Shown piece by piece: positions 7,046-13,226 of a DNA stretch of 13,226 bases; position 1 is the stretch's first letter, and each line of letters begins with the position of its first letter. The translations under genes were made by a program, and so were the position numbers. Source of the stretch: G001797105 sp964528155 (GTDB taxonomy: Bacteria; Chloroflexota; Anaerolineae; Anaerolineales; E44-bin32); assembly GCA_964528155.1 (NCBI GenBank), contig CAZGRL010000100.1, positions 1 to 13,226 on the forward strand, in the 5' to 3' direction. The notes below the pieces were generated by a model. It saw only the letters and a program-made list of their open reading frames with translations. It made no database searches and was not told the DNA's origin.

Positions 7046-7443
7046 GGGGATGACAGGCTTCGACGGAGGAGGCTGGCCCCGGGCTGCAGGCCGAGAGGCG
7101 CCGAACTCGTAAACTCAGCGCAACACACAAGTGCCAAGCGCACGAACTACGCTGCACTTCCTCTGGCGGCTTAACCCCGTCGAGGGAAGAGCGGTGGCCC
7201 CCTAGAGGGGCCCGTCGCCCTAAGCTCCTCCTGGCGAGTGCGGGGACCGACGACAGATGGCCGGGATGCGGCGCGTAAGGCCACGCAACGCGCTCAAGAC
7301 AGGCTCTCGGGCCTGAGTGGCTGGCGGATCGGACGCCCTGTTCGTCGAGCCCCGTTCTGCAAGATCTGATCGATGAACTATGCCTGTAGACGCTCGACGG
7401 TCTAATCTTTCGGACGCGGGTTCGATTCCCGCCATCTCCACCA
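7046..7443 (+). ncRNA. ssrA: Transfer-messenger RNA (tmRNA)
   Basis: tmRNA rescues stalled ribosomes, acting first as an alanyl-tRNA mimic and then as an mRNA for a degradation tag. The 5' end GGGGATGACAGGCTTCGAC and the 3' end TTCGATTCCCGCCATCTCC are the conserved tmRNA termini. GGGGATG (7046-7052) pairs with CATCTCC (7433-7439) to form the acceptor stem, including the G3-U70 wobble that specifies alanine. The T arm is GCGGG/CCCGC (7416-7420 and 7428-7432) with a UUCGAUU loop. CCA is encoded. The tag frame (7133-7174) sits after the first pseudoknot region. The gene is standard one-piece, not permuted, with its own promoter directly upstream and a strong hairpin directly downstream. The partner gene smpB lies about 0.9 kb upstream. 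Confidence 0.98.
7133..7174 (+). other. tmRNA tag-peptide reading frame: AKRTNYAALPLAA
   Basis: Starting at the resume codon GCC (7133-7135), the frame reads AKRTNYAALPLAA and ends at TAA (7172-7174). An A at position -4 before the resume codon is kept, as expected for correct frame setting. With the alanine carried by the charged tmRNA, the added tag would be A-AKRTNYAALPLAA. The C-terminal LPLAA fits the non-polar ending recognised by ClpXP-type proteases and tail-specific proteases. The KRT near the start makes this tag basic. Confidence 0.9.
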
Positions 7444-7489
7444 AGGAAAGACGGGGCCGCCAAATTCATTTGGCGGCCCCGTCTTTCCT
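7444..7489. terminator. 21-bp perfect hairpin, likely bidirectional terminator
   Basis: A 21-bp perfect stem (7444-7464 with 7469-7489) closes on a TTCA loop directly after the tmRNA CCA end and 14 bp before the stop of the convergent FHA-regulator gene. It contains a GC core (GGGGCCGCC) and AT-rich ends. There is no clear T-run after the stem in either direction, so it may stop transcription or block readthrough and exonucleases by stability alone. It serves both ssrA (plus) and the FHA regulator (minus). Confidence 0.8.
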
Positions 7490-7503
7490 CAGCCAGATGA
7501 AGG

Positions 7504-8166
7504 CTAGATCGGGTTCTGCAGCCGGAACCCGTGTCCTCGCACGGTGACCACGTACTCGCCGTGGGGATCGATTTCAGCCAAGCGGTTCCGCAGACGACGC
7601 ACCAGTGCGTCGATGGCTTGCTCGGAGACACCTTCCACTTCCGAGTCCGGCCAAACAACGGCCACGACCTCTTCGCGCGACACCACTCGATCCTGATTCT
7701 GGAACAGCACGGACAGCAGGCGATACTGAGGCGGCGAGAGCGGCGGGTCGAGTTCGGCAGTTCCGACCCAGACACGATGCGCCTGAGGATCCATTCGCAA
7801 CCGGCCAAGGCCCATCTCGGCCGCGTCGTTGATGGATAGCGGCACCGTGGCCTCGGTCCCGACGTATGCCAGCTGCACTGCCAGTGCAACATGGATGACG
7901 TCGCCGTCCTGGAGCAGCGCCGGCCGGCTGAGCGGGGATCCGTTTACGTGCGTTCCGTTCTTGCTCCCCAGATCTTCGATCCAGTACCCGTCCGACTGCT
8001 TGCGAAGCACCGCATGGTGGCGCGAGACCTGACGATCTGCGATCATCAGATTGCAGTCCGCGCCACGCCCGATCAAGAAACGCTCACCGTTCAGGGGCCA
8101 GCGTGTCCCCCGCAATCGTCCGGTCTGCGCGATCAGGACGGGGACGTCTTCGGTGTTCTCGTGCAT
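7504..8166 (-). CDS. FHA domain plus winged-helix DNA-binding transcriptional regulator
   Basis: The 220-aa protein joins two domains. Residues about 8-105 are a forkhead-associated (FHA) phosphothreonine-binding domain, with the invariant residues G33-R34, S48-R49-H50 and N70-G71 plus N75 (GRGADCN, SRHHAV, SKNGTHVNG). Residues about 115-220 are an OmpR/PhoB-type winged helix: LSPPQYRLLSVLF, the VSREEVV-W motif, the recognition helix near 180-200 (SEQAIDALVRRLRNRLAE) and the wing hairpin with TVRGHGFRL. There is no receiver domain, so input probably comes through a phosphothreonine rather than phospho-Asp. The adjacent divergent Ser/Thr kinase is the obvious candidate source (inference). ATG at 8166 has AGAGGA about 6 nt upstream. 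Its 3' end faces ssrA across a shared hairpin. Confidence 0.93.
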   Translation of the reverse strand: MHENTEDVPVLIAQTGRLRGTRWPLNGERFLIGRGADCNLMIADRQVSRHHAVLRKQSDGYWIEDLGSKNGTHVNGSPLSRPALLQDGDVIHVALAVQLAYVGTEATVPLSINDAAEMGLGRLRMDPQAHRVWVGTAELDPPLSPPQYRLLSVLFQNQDRVVSREEVVAVVWPDSEVEGVSEQAIDALVRRLRNRLAEIDPHGEYVVTVRGHGFRLQNPI

Positions 8167-8200
8167 CTGCAGTCCTCTGCGGTTGCCTGAACCAACTCAG

Positions 8201-8208
8201 AGTATAAT
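8201..8208. promoter_or_regulatory. Symmetric -10 element for divergent transcription of the FHA regulator and kinase
   Basis: AGTATAAT on the plus strand contains TATAAT (8203-8208), facing the kinase gene. The complement, ATTATACT, contains TATACT (8201-8206), facing the FHA-regulator gene. It is the only AT-rich patch in the 95-bp gap. No good -35 hexamer is seen for either direction. Divergent transcription from such symmetric -10 elements is known in bacteria. Its use here is inferred. Confidence 0.5.
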
Positions 8209-8261
8209 GCCGGCGCGCGGCAGGCACCCTTAGTCCGAGAAGAACGAGGGCCACGCCAAGT

Positions 8262-9290
8262 ATGTCACCTGTCGCGCCCCGCTCCGAGCGGACCCCCAAG
8301 GGAGGAGAGCTCTTGCCGCTTCCGCTAGAACCGGGGCAAGTCTTGCGCGAACGCTACAGCGTTCGCCAGATCATCGGTCGTGGCGGGATGGGTTCGATCT
8401 ATCTCGCCGAAGACAACCGGCTCCCCGGACGCCTATGCGCCCTGAAAGAAGTCGAACAGGATCCCGGCCTACCGGATGCTCTGCGCGCGCAAGGCCGAGA
8501 TCAGTTCTACCGCGAAGCCTCGATCCTCGCCCGTCTTGATTACCCCAACTTGCCCAAGGTCTCCGACTTCTTCTCCGAAGGAGAACGAGACTACATCGTC
8601 ATGGACTTCGTCGCCGGCGAGGATCTCAAGAAGCTGATGGACGAGGCTCGCAGGAACGGCGAATTCTTGCCCATGTCAGACGTCCTCGAGTGGGCCTCCC
8701 AATTGGGTGGCGCGTTGACCTATCTTCATAGCCAGGATCCCCCCGTCATTCACAGAGACATCAAGCCCGGGAATCTCAAGCTCACCCCGAATGGGCTTCT
8801 GAAGCTCGTGGACTTTGGGCTGGTCAAGATGATGGTTCCGGACGAGATGACGATCACGGTCATTCAAGGACGCGGCACGGCGCTATACACACCACTCGAG
8901 CAGTACGGCGGTGACTCAGGCCACACAGATCCGCGGAGCGATATTTACGCCTTCGGTGCTACCTTATACCATCTTCTCACGAATCGGTCGCCTGTCGAGG
9001 CCAAACAGCGCTTTCTTCAGCCTGGCTCCCTCACGCCACCGCGAGAGATCAATCCCGATATCACCGCCGGCGTCGAAGCCGCCGTGCTCTGGGCGATGGC
9101 ACTTCACCCCAGTGAGAGACCCCAGGACATCCAGACTTTTGTTGAGGCATTGGAGACCGGGAGCGCGGCAACAGGCGGACTGGCCTCGCCCCTCTCCCCC
9201 CGACTACTCCTCCCCACCCTGACCGACAGGATCCTGGCCGGGGTCGTCGCCGGATTGCTGCTCGTCGCCCTCCTCGCTTCCTTGCGGTAG
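8262..9290 (+). CDS. Ser/Thr protein kinase with C-terminal membrane anchor
   Basis: This Hanks-type kinase has 342 aa. Visible motifs are the P-loop GRGGMGSIY (39-47), the ATP-anchoring K62 in ALKE, the helix-C E85, the catalytic loop HRDIKPGN (H164, D166, K168, N171), DFG (184-186), a Thr-bearing activation segment (about 187-210), and D227 in SDIYAFG. The usual APE motif is replaced by PLE (211-213) within PLEQY. After the kinase domain and a short linker, a single hydrophobic helix (about 323-340) ends two residues before the stop, so there is no external sensor such as PASTA. ATG at 8262 has only a distant GAGGG. An in-frame TTG at 8313 has AGGGAGGAG at ideal spacing and would give 325 aa, starting just before the kinase fold. 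The 3' end overlaps the convergent GH3-like gene by 87 bp. Confidence 0.94.
   Translation: MSPVAPRSERTPKGGELLPLPLEPGQVLRERYSVRQIIGRGGMGSIYLAEDNRLPGRLCALKEVEQDPGLPDALRAQGRDQFYREASILARLDYPNLPKVSDFFSEGERDYIVMDFVAGEDLKKLMDEARRNGEFLPMSDVLEWASQLGGALTYLHSQDPPVIHRDIKPGNLKLTPNGLLKLVDFGLVKMMVPDEMTITVIQGRGTALYTPLEQYGGDSGHTDPRSDIYAFGATLYHLLTNRSPVEAKQRFLQPGSLTPPREINPDITAGVEAAVLWAMALHPSERPQDIQTFVEALETGSAATGGLASPLSPRLLLPTLTDRILAGVVAGLLLVALLASLR
8299..8307 (+). promoter_or_regulatory. Strong internal Shine-Dalgarno pointing to an alternative TTG start of the kinase
   Basis: AGGGAGGAG, whose last base is 5 nt before the in-frame TTG at 8313, is much stronger than anything before ATG 8262. Both starts keep the whole kinase domain. 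The stretch between them (APRSERTPKGGE region) looks non-domain. Confidence 0.45.
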
Positions 9291-12116
9291 CGGGATCGCC
9301 TGAGCTCGACGCCTTCTGAACCACATGTCGCTGACCAGCATGGCAAGCCCACCGCCGATGGCAGCTGCCAGTGGCGTGGCGACGATCCCCACCCATCCAA
9401 CCAACGCTTGAGTCCCGGGGAGCGAAAGCGCCAGGTAATTGTATCCGATGAGCCCGCCCACAGCCGCGTACAGCGCCTGGCGTGGGATCGCTCCTTTGCG
9501 AGAGGCTCGTTCCTGTGACGTACTCATCTGCCCGCCGGCCCACGAGATCCATCCGACCGCGAGCATGCCCAGGATGAAATCTGCCGCTCCCAGGCCCGTC
9601 GTCGGGCTTTGGGTCGAATTGGCCGGAGCCGCTGCCTGAGGCGTCTCGGTGACAGACAAGACCGTTGGCGAGGGCTCGACAGTTTCCGTAGGCTCCAGCG
9701 TTGGCGCTATCACGGTCGGAAATGCCGGGACACCTTCTTGAACGTTAAGTTGAACGACCTGAGAGACTCGCGCAGGATCGCTGTGGCAGGAGATGGACAG
9801 CACGCCCAGGCCATCAAGCGTCACACTCGTTTGAGCGACTCCTTCGACCGTTTCCGCGCTCAAGACGACCGGCAGGGTTTCTCCCTGGTAGGTGAGCACG
9901 AATTCCACCGGAGTCCCGTCCGGGACAAGGTGCCCATTCGTATCGACCATGGCGCCAGTCTCAACCAGCGCGACGTCGCCGACGACAAACCCCTCCTCGG
10001 GGCCGTTCACCGGCGTCGCTTCGGGCGTTTCGATGACGCCGGCCGCCCGCACCGTCAAGGGTATGATCTGATCGGGATCGGGCCCGGTGGCTTGAATGAT
10101 GTCATAGCCGATTCCAGGAACGCTCACCGGCGACGCGCCGGTGGCAGCAATCTCCTGGAAGAGCAATCGTGCAGCGACATCCGTGAAAGGCGCCGTCTTG
10201 GCATACAACTCGTAATAGACGTCTATCTTGCTGATATCCGTGGCATCGAGATCATAAGGGGCATCAAGACCAAATACGACCATTCGCTTGCTTTGGGCCA
10301 GATCGGGCCTCCGATCGAGCAACAGCTTGAGCGCATTCGACCCGTACACCGAGCTTGAGCTGCTTCGCACCAGAAATACCAGCCAATCGGCCGATTGCAC
10401 AGCCTCTCCCACTTCGTCAGCCGGCGCCAGAGGCACGCCGAGCGACCCGACTGGAGATTCGCCAAGGTATCCGGCCAGATCTGCCGTCCTGTAGGACGTG
10501 AGATTCCAGCCTCCGACCTGGCCTGCTCCTCGCGGCCCATACAGACTCAGGATCGTCTGTTCCAACGCATCGACGGCGATGTCAGGGGTCGACTGGCATG
10601 TCGAACATTGCTGGGTCATGCGCGAGTCAGTGAAGAACACGATTCGCTGGCCGAGCTGCGGCGGGCCGCCCAGCCGGTCCTCGATTTCCTCGCGAGACGG
10701 ACTCAGCAGAGTGGCTGCCGATCGCGCCACCTCGAGCGTGACCTCGCGTCCCGTCCCGGCAACCTCCAGGCCCGATTCTGGCGAGATGACACTCGCAAAC
10801 TCGAAGGATCCTCCGTACAGTCGCAACTTCATCTGAAGAATGCGCAGGACGGCTTCGTCGACGCGCTGCGCGAAGACCGAATCCTCGCGATACTTCTGGG
10901 CGAAGAAGGCCAGGGTGCCGAGGATCGTGGTCATCTCGTCGGGATCGTCGGTGCTTCGGAACTCAGATAGGAAGAGCAAGTCGTTCCCGGCCAGCAGCGC
11001 GTCGCGGGCGACAAGATGACCCTTGAAGCTTTCTTCGCGCGGATCATAGAAGCGGCGCACCGCTCTTGATCCGAGCGAGTCGCTGATGGTGACACCTCCG
11101 CCGGCTCGCCAGGTCGACAGCGGTTCGAGGGCCATGACCTGTGCAAACGCCTGAGGATCGAGGCTGATCGGCCTGGTTTGGGCCCGGATGTTTCCTTGAA
11201 AACCAGCGTACTTGATATGCGAAGTCAAGACAGCGTCCGTGACCGACGGATCCGAGCCGGGGACGCCGGACGTCACCGCGAAGAACGGGGCAAGCTCGAT
11301 GCGCTTGAGCTCGTCCAGCGACTTGCGAACCGTGGCTACCTCTTCTTCCAGCGGGCGATCGCTTCCCCCATAACCGGGAAAGTGCTTGGCCACGACGGCC
11401 AAGCGTCCGTCGGAGCCCAGATGTAAGCCCTCGACGTACGCCTTGCCCAAAGCGCTGACCCAGAAGGGGTCTCCGCCGAACGATCTCACGCCCAGCTCTG
11501 CCGGACCCCCGAGGCGAGGATCCTCGACGACATCCAGCGATGGGCCGAGGATCAAGTTAAAGCCAAGCGCGGTGAGCTCGCGCGCAGACACCTCGCCCAC
11601 CTGTCGCGCAAAATCCGGGTTCCAGGTCGCGCCGAGCGCCATCACCGATGGAAGCGTGGTCAGGCCTGAGGCGATCTCCGAGAAAGGCGGACCGTCCCCG
11701 TCCTGTCTCACGCCGATGATGAGCGGGACATAGACCGGCACGTGCACCGCCCCACTTGCCGGATCAACGATCACGGGCTCCCGTGAGCCGTCGAATTCCG
11801 CCGTCTGCAGGGCAGAAGTGAGCTCGTAGGCCGTCGGGATCGTGTCCGGTTCATCGGCGAAGTTGTCTGAACGAGCCTGGAGAATCACGCCCGAGATGTG
11901 GTGATCGCGGATCAAGGTGAATATCGGATCATCGGGCTTGGGCGCGCGCCCTCGAAATGTGACAAGGAACAGTTGACCGATCCTCTCTTCGGGAGTCATC
12001 TGTTCCAACAGAGTTGACGCCTGGTCAGCGATCGGACCGGTTCTCGAGACCGCCAGGCCGCTCACCGGCCAAAGAAGCAGTCCTAGTGCGAGGCAAGAAA
12101 GGACAAGCGAGCGCAT
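9204..12116 (-). CDS. Secreted, membrane-anchored GH3 (beta-N-acetylhexosaminidase-like) protein, catalytically atypical
   Basis: This 970-aa protein begins with a signal peptide (about 1-22: MRSLVLSCLALGLLLWPVSG). A GH3 (NagZ-type) barrel at about 40-430 follows: MTPEERIGQLFLVTF, LTTLPSVMALGAT, SLDV, KHFPGYGG (244-251) and ISDSL with the presumed nucleophile D346. An alpha/beta domain, an Ig-like region (about 700-790), a Pro/Thr-rich stalk (about 793-840), three membrane helices (about 842-862, 881-900 and 906-932) and an acidic cytoplasmic tail complete it. The NagZ D-x-H acid/base dyad expected just after KHFPGHG is absent (SDRPLEEE here), and the substrate-binding DQEGG is RQDGDG. It may therefore be inactive or bind rather than cleave muropeptide-like sugars. 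The start at 12116 is chosen because the promoter lies immediately upstream. ATG 12143 falls inside the promoter spacer. Confidence 0.87.
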   Translation of the reverse strand: MRSLVLSCLALGLLLWPVSGLAVSRTGPIADQASTLLEQMTPEERIGQLFLVTFRGRAPKPDDPIFTLIRDHHISGVILQARSDNFADEPDTIPTAYELTSALQTAEFDGSREPVIVDPASGAVHVPVYVPLIIGVRQDGDGPPFSEIASGLTTLPSVMALGATWNPDFARQVGEVSARELTALGFNLILGPSLDVVEDPRLGGPAELGVRSFGGDPFWVSALGKAYVEGLHLGSDGRLAVVAKHFPGYGGSDRPLEEEVATVRKSLDELKRIELAPFFAVTSGVPGSDPSVTDAVLTSHIKYAGFQGNIRAQTRPISLDPQAFAQVMALEPLSTWRAGGGVTISDSLGSRAVRRFYDPREESFKGHLVARDALLAGNDLLFLSEFRSTDDPDEMTTILGTLAFFAQKYREDSVFAQRVDEAVLRILQMKLRLYGGSFEFASVISPESGLEVAGTGREVTLEVARSAATLLSPSREEIEDRLGGPPQLGQRIVFFTDSRMTQQCSTCQSTPDIAVDALEQTILSLYGPRGAGQVGGWNLTSYRTADLAGYLGESPVGSLGVPLAPADEVGEAVQSADWLVFLVRSSSSSVYGSNALKLLLDRRPDLAQSKRMVVFGLDAPYDLDATDISKIDVYYELYAKTAPFTDVAARLLFQEIAATGASPVSVPGIGYDIIQATGPDPDQIIPLTVRAAGVIETPEATPVNGPEEGFVVGDVALVETGAMVDTNGHLVPDGTPVEFVLTYQGETLPVVLSAETVEGVAQTSVTLDGLGVLSISCHSDPARVSQVVQLNVQEGVPAFPTVIAPTLEPTETVEPSPTVLSVTETPQAAAPANSTQSPTTGLGAADFILGMLAVGWISWAGGQMSTSQERASRKGAIPRQALYAAVGGLIGYNYLALSLPGTQALVGWVGIVATPLAAAIGGGLAMLVSDMWFRRRRAQAIPLPQGSEEGDEQQSGDDPGQDPVGQGGEE

Positions 12117-12123
12117 GCCCGCG

Positions 12124-12152
12124 AGTATACCTTGCGGGTCCATGGCTCACAA
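12124..12152 (-). promoter_or_regulatory. Sigma70-type promoter giving a leaderless GH3-like mRNA
   Basis: On the minus strand, -35 TTGTGA (12147-12152) and -10 TATACT (12124-12129) are separated by exactly 17 bp. The -10 is followed by 7 nt and then ATG at 12116, so the transcription start would fall on or next to the A of the start codon. No Shine-Dalgarno site is then possible. The -35 begins 11 bp after the stop of the preceding CoA-transferase-like gene. Confidence 0.65.
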
Positions 12153-12162
12153 GCTGGCGGGC

Positions 12163-12993
12163 TTAAGGCCTGCCCTCGCGCTGGAGGATCGTACGGAGCG
12201 CCTTCCGCCTTTCGGGGCCACTCAGAAATTCCAGTTTGCGAATTCCAAGCGGGTCGATCTCTTGTCGCAAGAGACTCAGGTCACGCGCCTCAGGGGGCTC
12301 GGTCGTCTGGATCGGTGTGGCGAGTCCCAGGTCGAAGCCCGTCTTGGCCTGCACTCGCTCGAGGGTGACGCCCGGGTGAAGATGCGTGAGCCGCATTCTC
12401 CCGTCGACGAAGTCGAATTGCCCCAGATCCGAAACGAGGTACACCGGGCCCCGACCGCGCCGCCGATGTCCCACGTGCCCCAACCCGGACACGAAATCGA
12501 GCTTCTCCACGAAAGTCACCCGCGAATGGCGCGTGACGTACAGGCACACGTTATCCATGAATGTCGTGACATCCGGGATGCCGCCAGTGCCGGGCAAACG
12601 CAATCTCGGTTTGCGGTAGTCACGGCCGAAAGCGATGTTGTTGAAATTCCCCGCAGCATCCACCTGACCGGGACGGAAGAACTCCCTGGCGTTGGCCGCC
12701 GGCAACAGGTCCGCCACCGCGGCAACGAACCCGAACGATCGTATCGCCTTGTCGAGCCAGAGCGACTCGACGTTTACCAATCCGAGCGGCGCGCCATCGC
12801 GGCAAACGCTCTGCCCTATGGCCGAGGCGAAGTAGGCGTTGGGGGCATGAGTGTGCCAGGCCAGCAGGTACCCGGCTGCGACGAGCGGCGTCGCCAGACC
12901 TTGAGCCAGCACCTCACCGTCGACGACGCTCCGAGCGATCGACGTGCACATCAGTTCGTCGATGGTGTACTCGATCGAGGACGCGTCAGACAT
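12163..12993 (-). CDS. CoA-transferase family I, beta-subunit-like protein
   Basis: The 276-aa product matches glutaconate CoA-transferase subunit B-like proteins (GctB/IpdB group): YTIDELMCTSIARSVVDGE at the N-terminus, the THAPN segment (48-52), FFRPGQVDAAGNFNN (106-119), the RLRLPGTGG loop (130-138), a VTRHSR-VTFVEKLDFV block (153-168) and LHPGVTLERVQAKTGFDL near 205-222. In GctB the catalytic Glu follows the APN segment in an F-E-S-G motif. Here that place reads ASAIG (56-60), so the Glu seems absent, as in IpdB-type proteins that act with a Glu on the alpha subunit. No alpha subunit lies next to it in this window. The start overlaps the stop of the upstream dehydratase gene by 8 nt, so the two are co-transcribed. 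The substrate cannot be predicted. Confidence 0.88.
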   Translation of the reverse strand: MSDASSIEYTIDELMCTSIARSVVDGEVLAQGLATPLVAAGYLLAWHTHAPNAYFASAIGQSVCRDGAPLGLVNVESLWLDKAIRSFGFVAAVADLLPAANAREFFRPGQVDAAGNFNNIAFGRDYRKPRLRLPGTGGIPDVTTFMDNVCLYVTRHSRVTFVEKLDFVSGLGHVGHRRRGRGPVYLVSDLGQFDFVDGRMRLTHLHPGVTLERVQAKTGFDLGLATPIQTTEPPEARDLSLLRQEIDPLGIRKLEFLSGPERRKALRTILQREGRP

Positions 12994-13226
12994 CGAGTTC
13001 GTCCATGAGACTCTGATCGATGTTCCCCCCGCTCAGAATGACAATGCGTTGGCGACCCTCATCACCCTTCAGCGCCGCGGCCACTGCAGCCGCAGCCGAC
13101 GGCTCGACCCACCCTCCGGTCATCCGCCGAACCCACTTGACCGCCTCACGTATGTCACGCTCGCCGACCGTTTGCATGTCATCGACAACCGCGTTCACCA
13201 TATCCAGAGTGATCGAGCCTTCCTCG
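12986..13226 (-). CDS. Threonine/serine dehydratase (PLP fold type II), C-terminal part only
   Basis: Only about the last 79 residues are inside the window. The frame stays open through the right edge (upstream residues read EEGSITLDMVNAVVDDM), so the gene is cut by the window, not broken. The segment VDDMQTVGERDIREAVKWV, then WVEPSAAAAVAAAL and finally IVILSGGNID, matches the C-terminus of threonine ammonia-lyase, serine racemase and serine dehydratase. The Ser of the SGGN motif contacts the pyridine nitrogen of PLP in this fold. The protein ends about 10 residues after SGGNID, so there is no C-terminal ACT regulatory domain, as in catabolic forms. Threonine versus serine specificity cannot be told from this part. 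It overlaps the CoA-transferase-like gene. Confidence 0.88.
   Translation of the reverse strand, partial: EEGSITLDMVNAVVDDMQTVGERDIREAVKWVRRMTGGWVEPSAAAAVAAALKGDEGRQRIVILSGGNIDQSLMDELDV

Noticed and set aside
7041..7892. Long open frame of 283 codons on the minus strand across ssrA and the FHA-regulator gene
   Set aside because: It runs antisense to the tmRNA and then in the wrong frame of the FHA gene. Its piece reading GGDGGNRTRVRK, and the neighbouring frame reading EMAGIEPASERLDRR, are the familiar false translations of the complement of tRNA/tmRNA 3' ends.
12117..12143. Upstream extension of the GH3-like protein to ATG 12143
   Set aside because: The codon lies within the spacer of a well-formed promoter, and the nine extra residues spoil an otherwise clean signal peptide.
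12115..13008. 297-codon open frame on the plus strand opposite the CoA-transferase-like gene
   Set aside because: The minus strand has clear family motifs. The plus-strand frame is a low-information Arg/Pro/Gly-rich reverse frame.
1..13226. CRISPR arrays, transposases, phage genes and stand-alone tRNA genes
   Set aside because: I looked for regularly spaced repeats, transposase or integrase motifs and tRNA-like clover leaves. Only the tRNA-like end of tmRNA was found.

Overview
This window is a GC-rich bacterial chromosomal segment. It uses ATG, GTG and TTG starts, its genes are tightly packed and often overlap, and many are signalling or envelope genes. The multi-GAF soluble histidine kinase, the FHA plus winged-helix regulator, the tail-anchored Ser/Thr kinase and the Pro/Thr-rich stalk on an envelope protein together resemble Chloroflexota (Anaerolineae-like) genomes. 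That assignment is by general resemblance only. I saw no insertion sequence, phage gene or CRISPR array.

Layout. Positions 17-4365 (minus strand) hold a three-gene signalling operon, transcribed right to left: a 137-aa unknown protein, a 1108-aa soluble histidine kinase with about five GAF domains, and a response regulator that stops just after entering an HD-GYP-like domain. A divergent intergenic region (4366-4512) has a minus-strand TATAAT and a plus-strand extended -10.

Positions 4513-7443 (plus strand) hold a protein quality-control cluster: an S41 C-terminal processing peptidase (CtpA/Prc-like), smpB overlapping it by TTGA, a 261-aa unknown gene overlapping smpB by ATGA, then ssrA (tmRNA) from its own promoter. 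The tmRNA encodes the tag AKRTNYAALPLAA. SmpB and tmRNA add a non-polar tag to stalled proteins, and tail-specific proteases of the Prc/CtpA type recognise such C-termini, so the grouping is coherent. The 261-aa gene in the middle is the main unknown. A perfect 14-bp inverted repeat sits over and upstream of the ssrA promoter. A 21-bp perfect hairpin separates ssrA from the next, convergent gene.

Positions 7504-9290 hold a divergent pair: an FHA plus winged-helix DNA-binding protein (minus) and a membrane-tail-anchored Ser/Thr protein kinase (plus), with a -10 element that reads well on both strands between them. The kinase gene overlaps, tail to tail by 87 bp, a 970-aa secreted and membrane-anchored glycoside hydrolase family 3-like protein (minus). 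That protein appears to lack the usual NagZ acid/base dyad. Its promoter is well formed and places the transcription start at the start codon.

Positions 12163-13226 (minus strand) hold a CoA-transferase beta-subunit-like gene and, overlapping it, the 3' end of a threonine/serine dehydratase that runs off the window.
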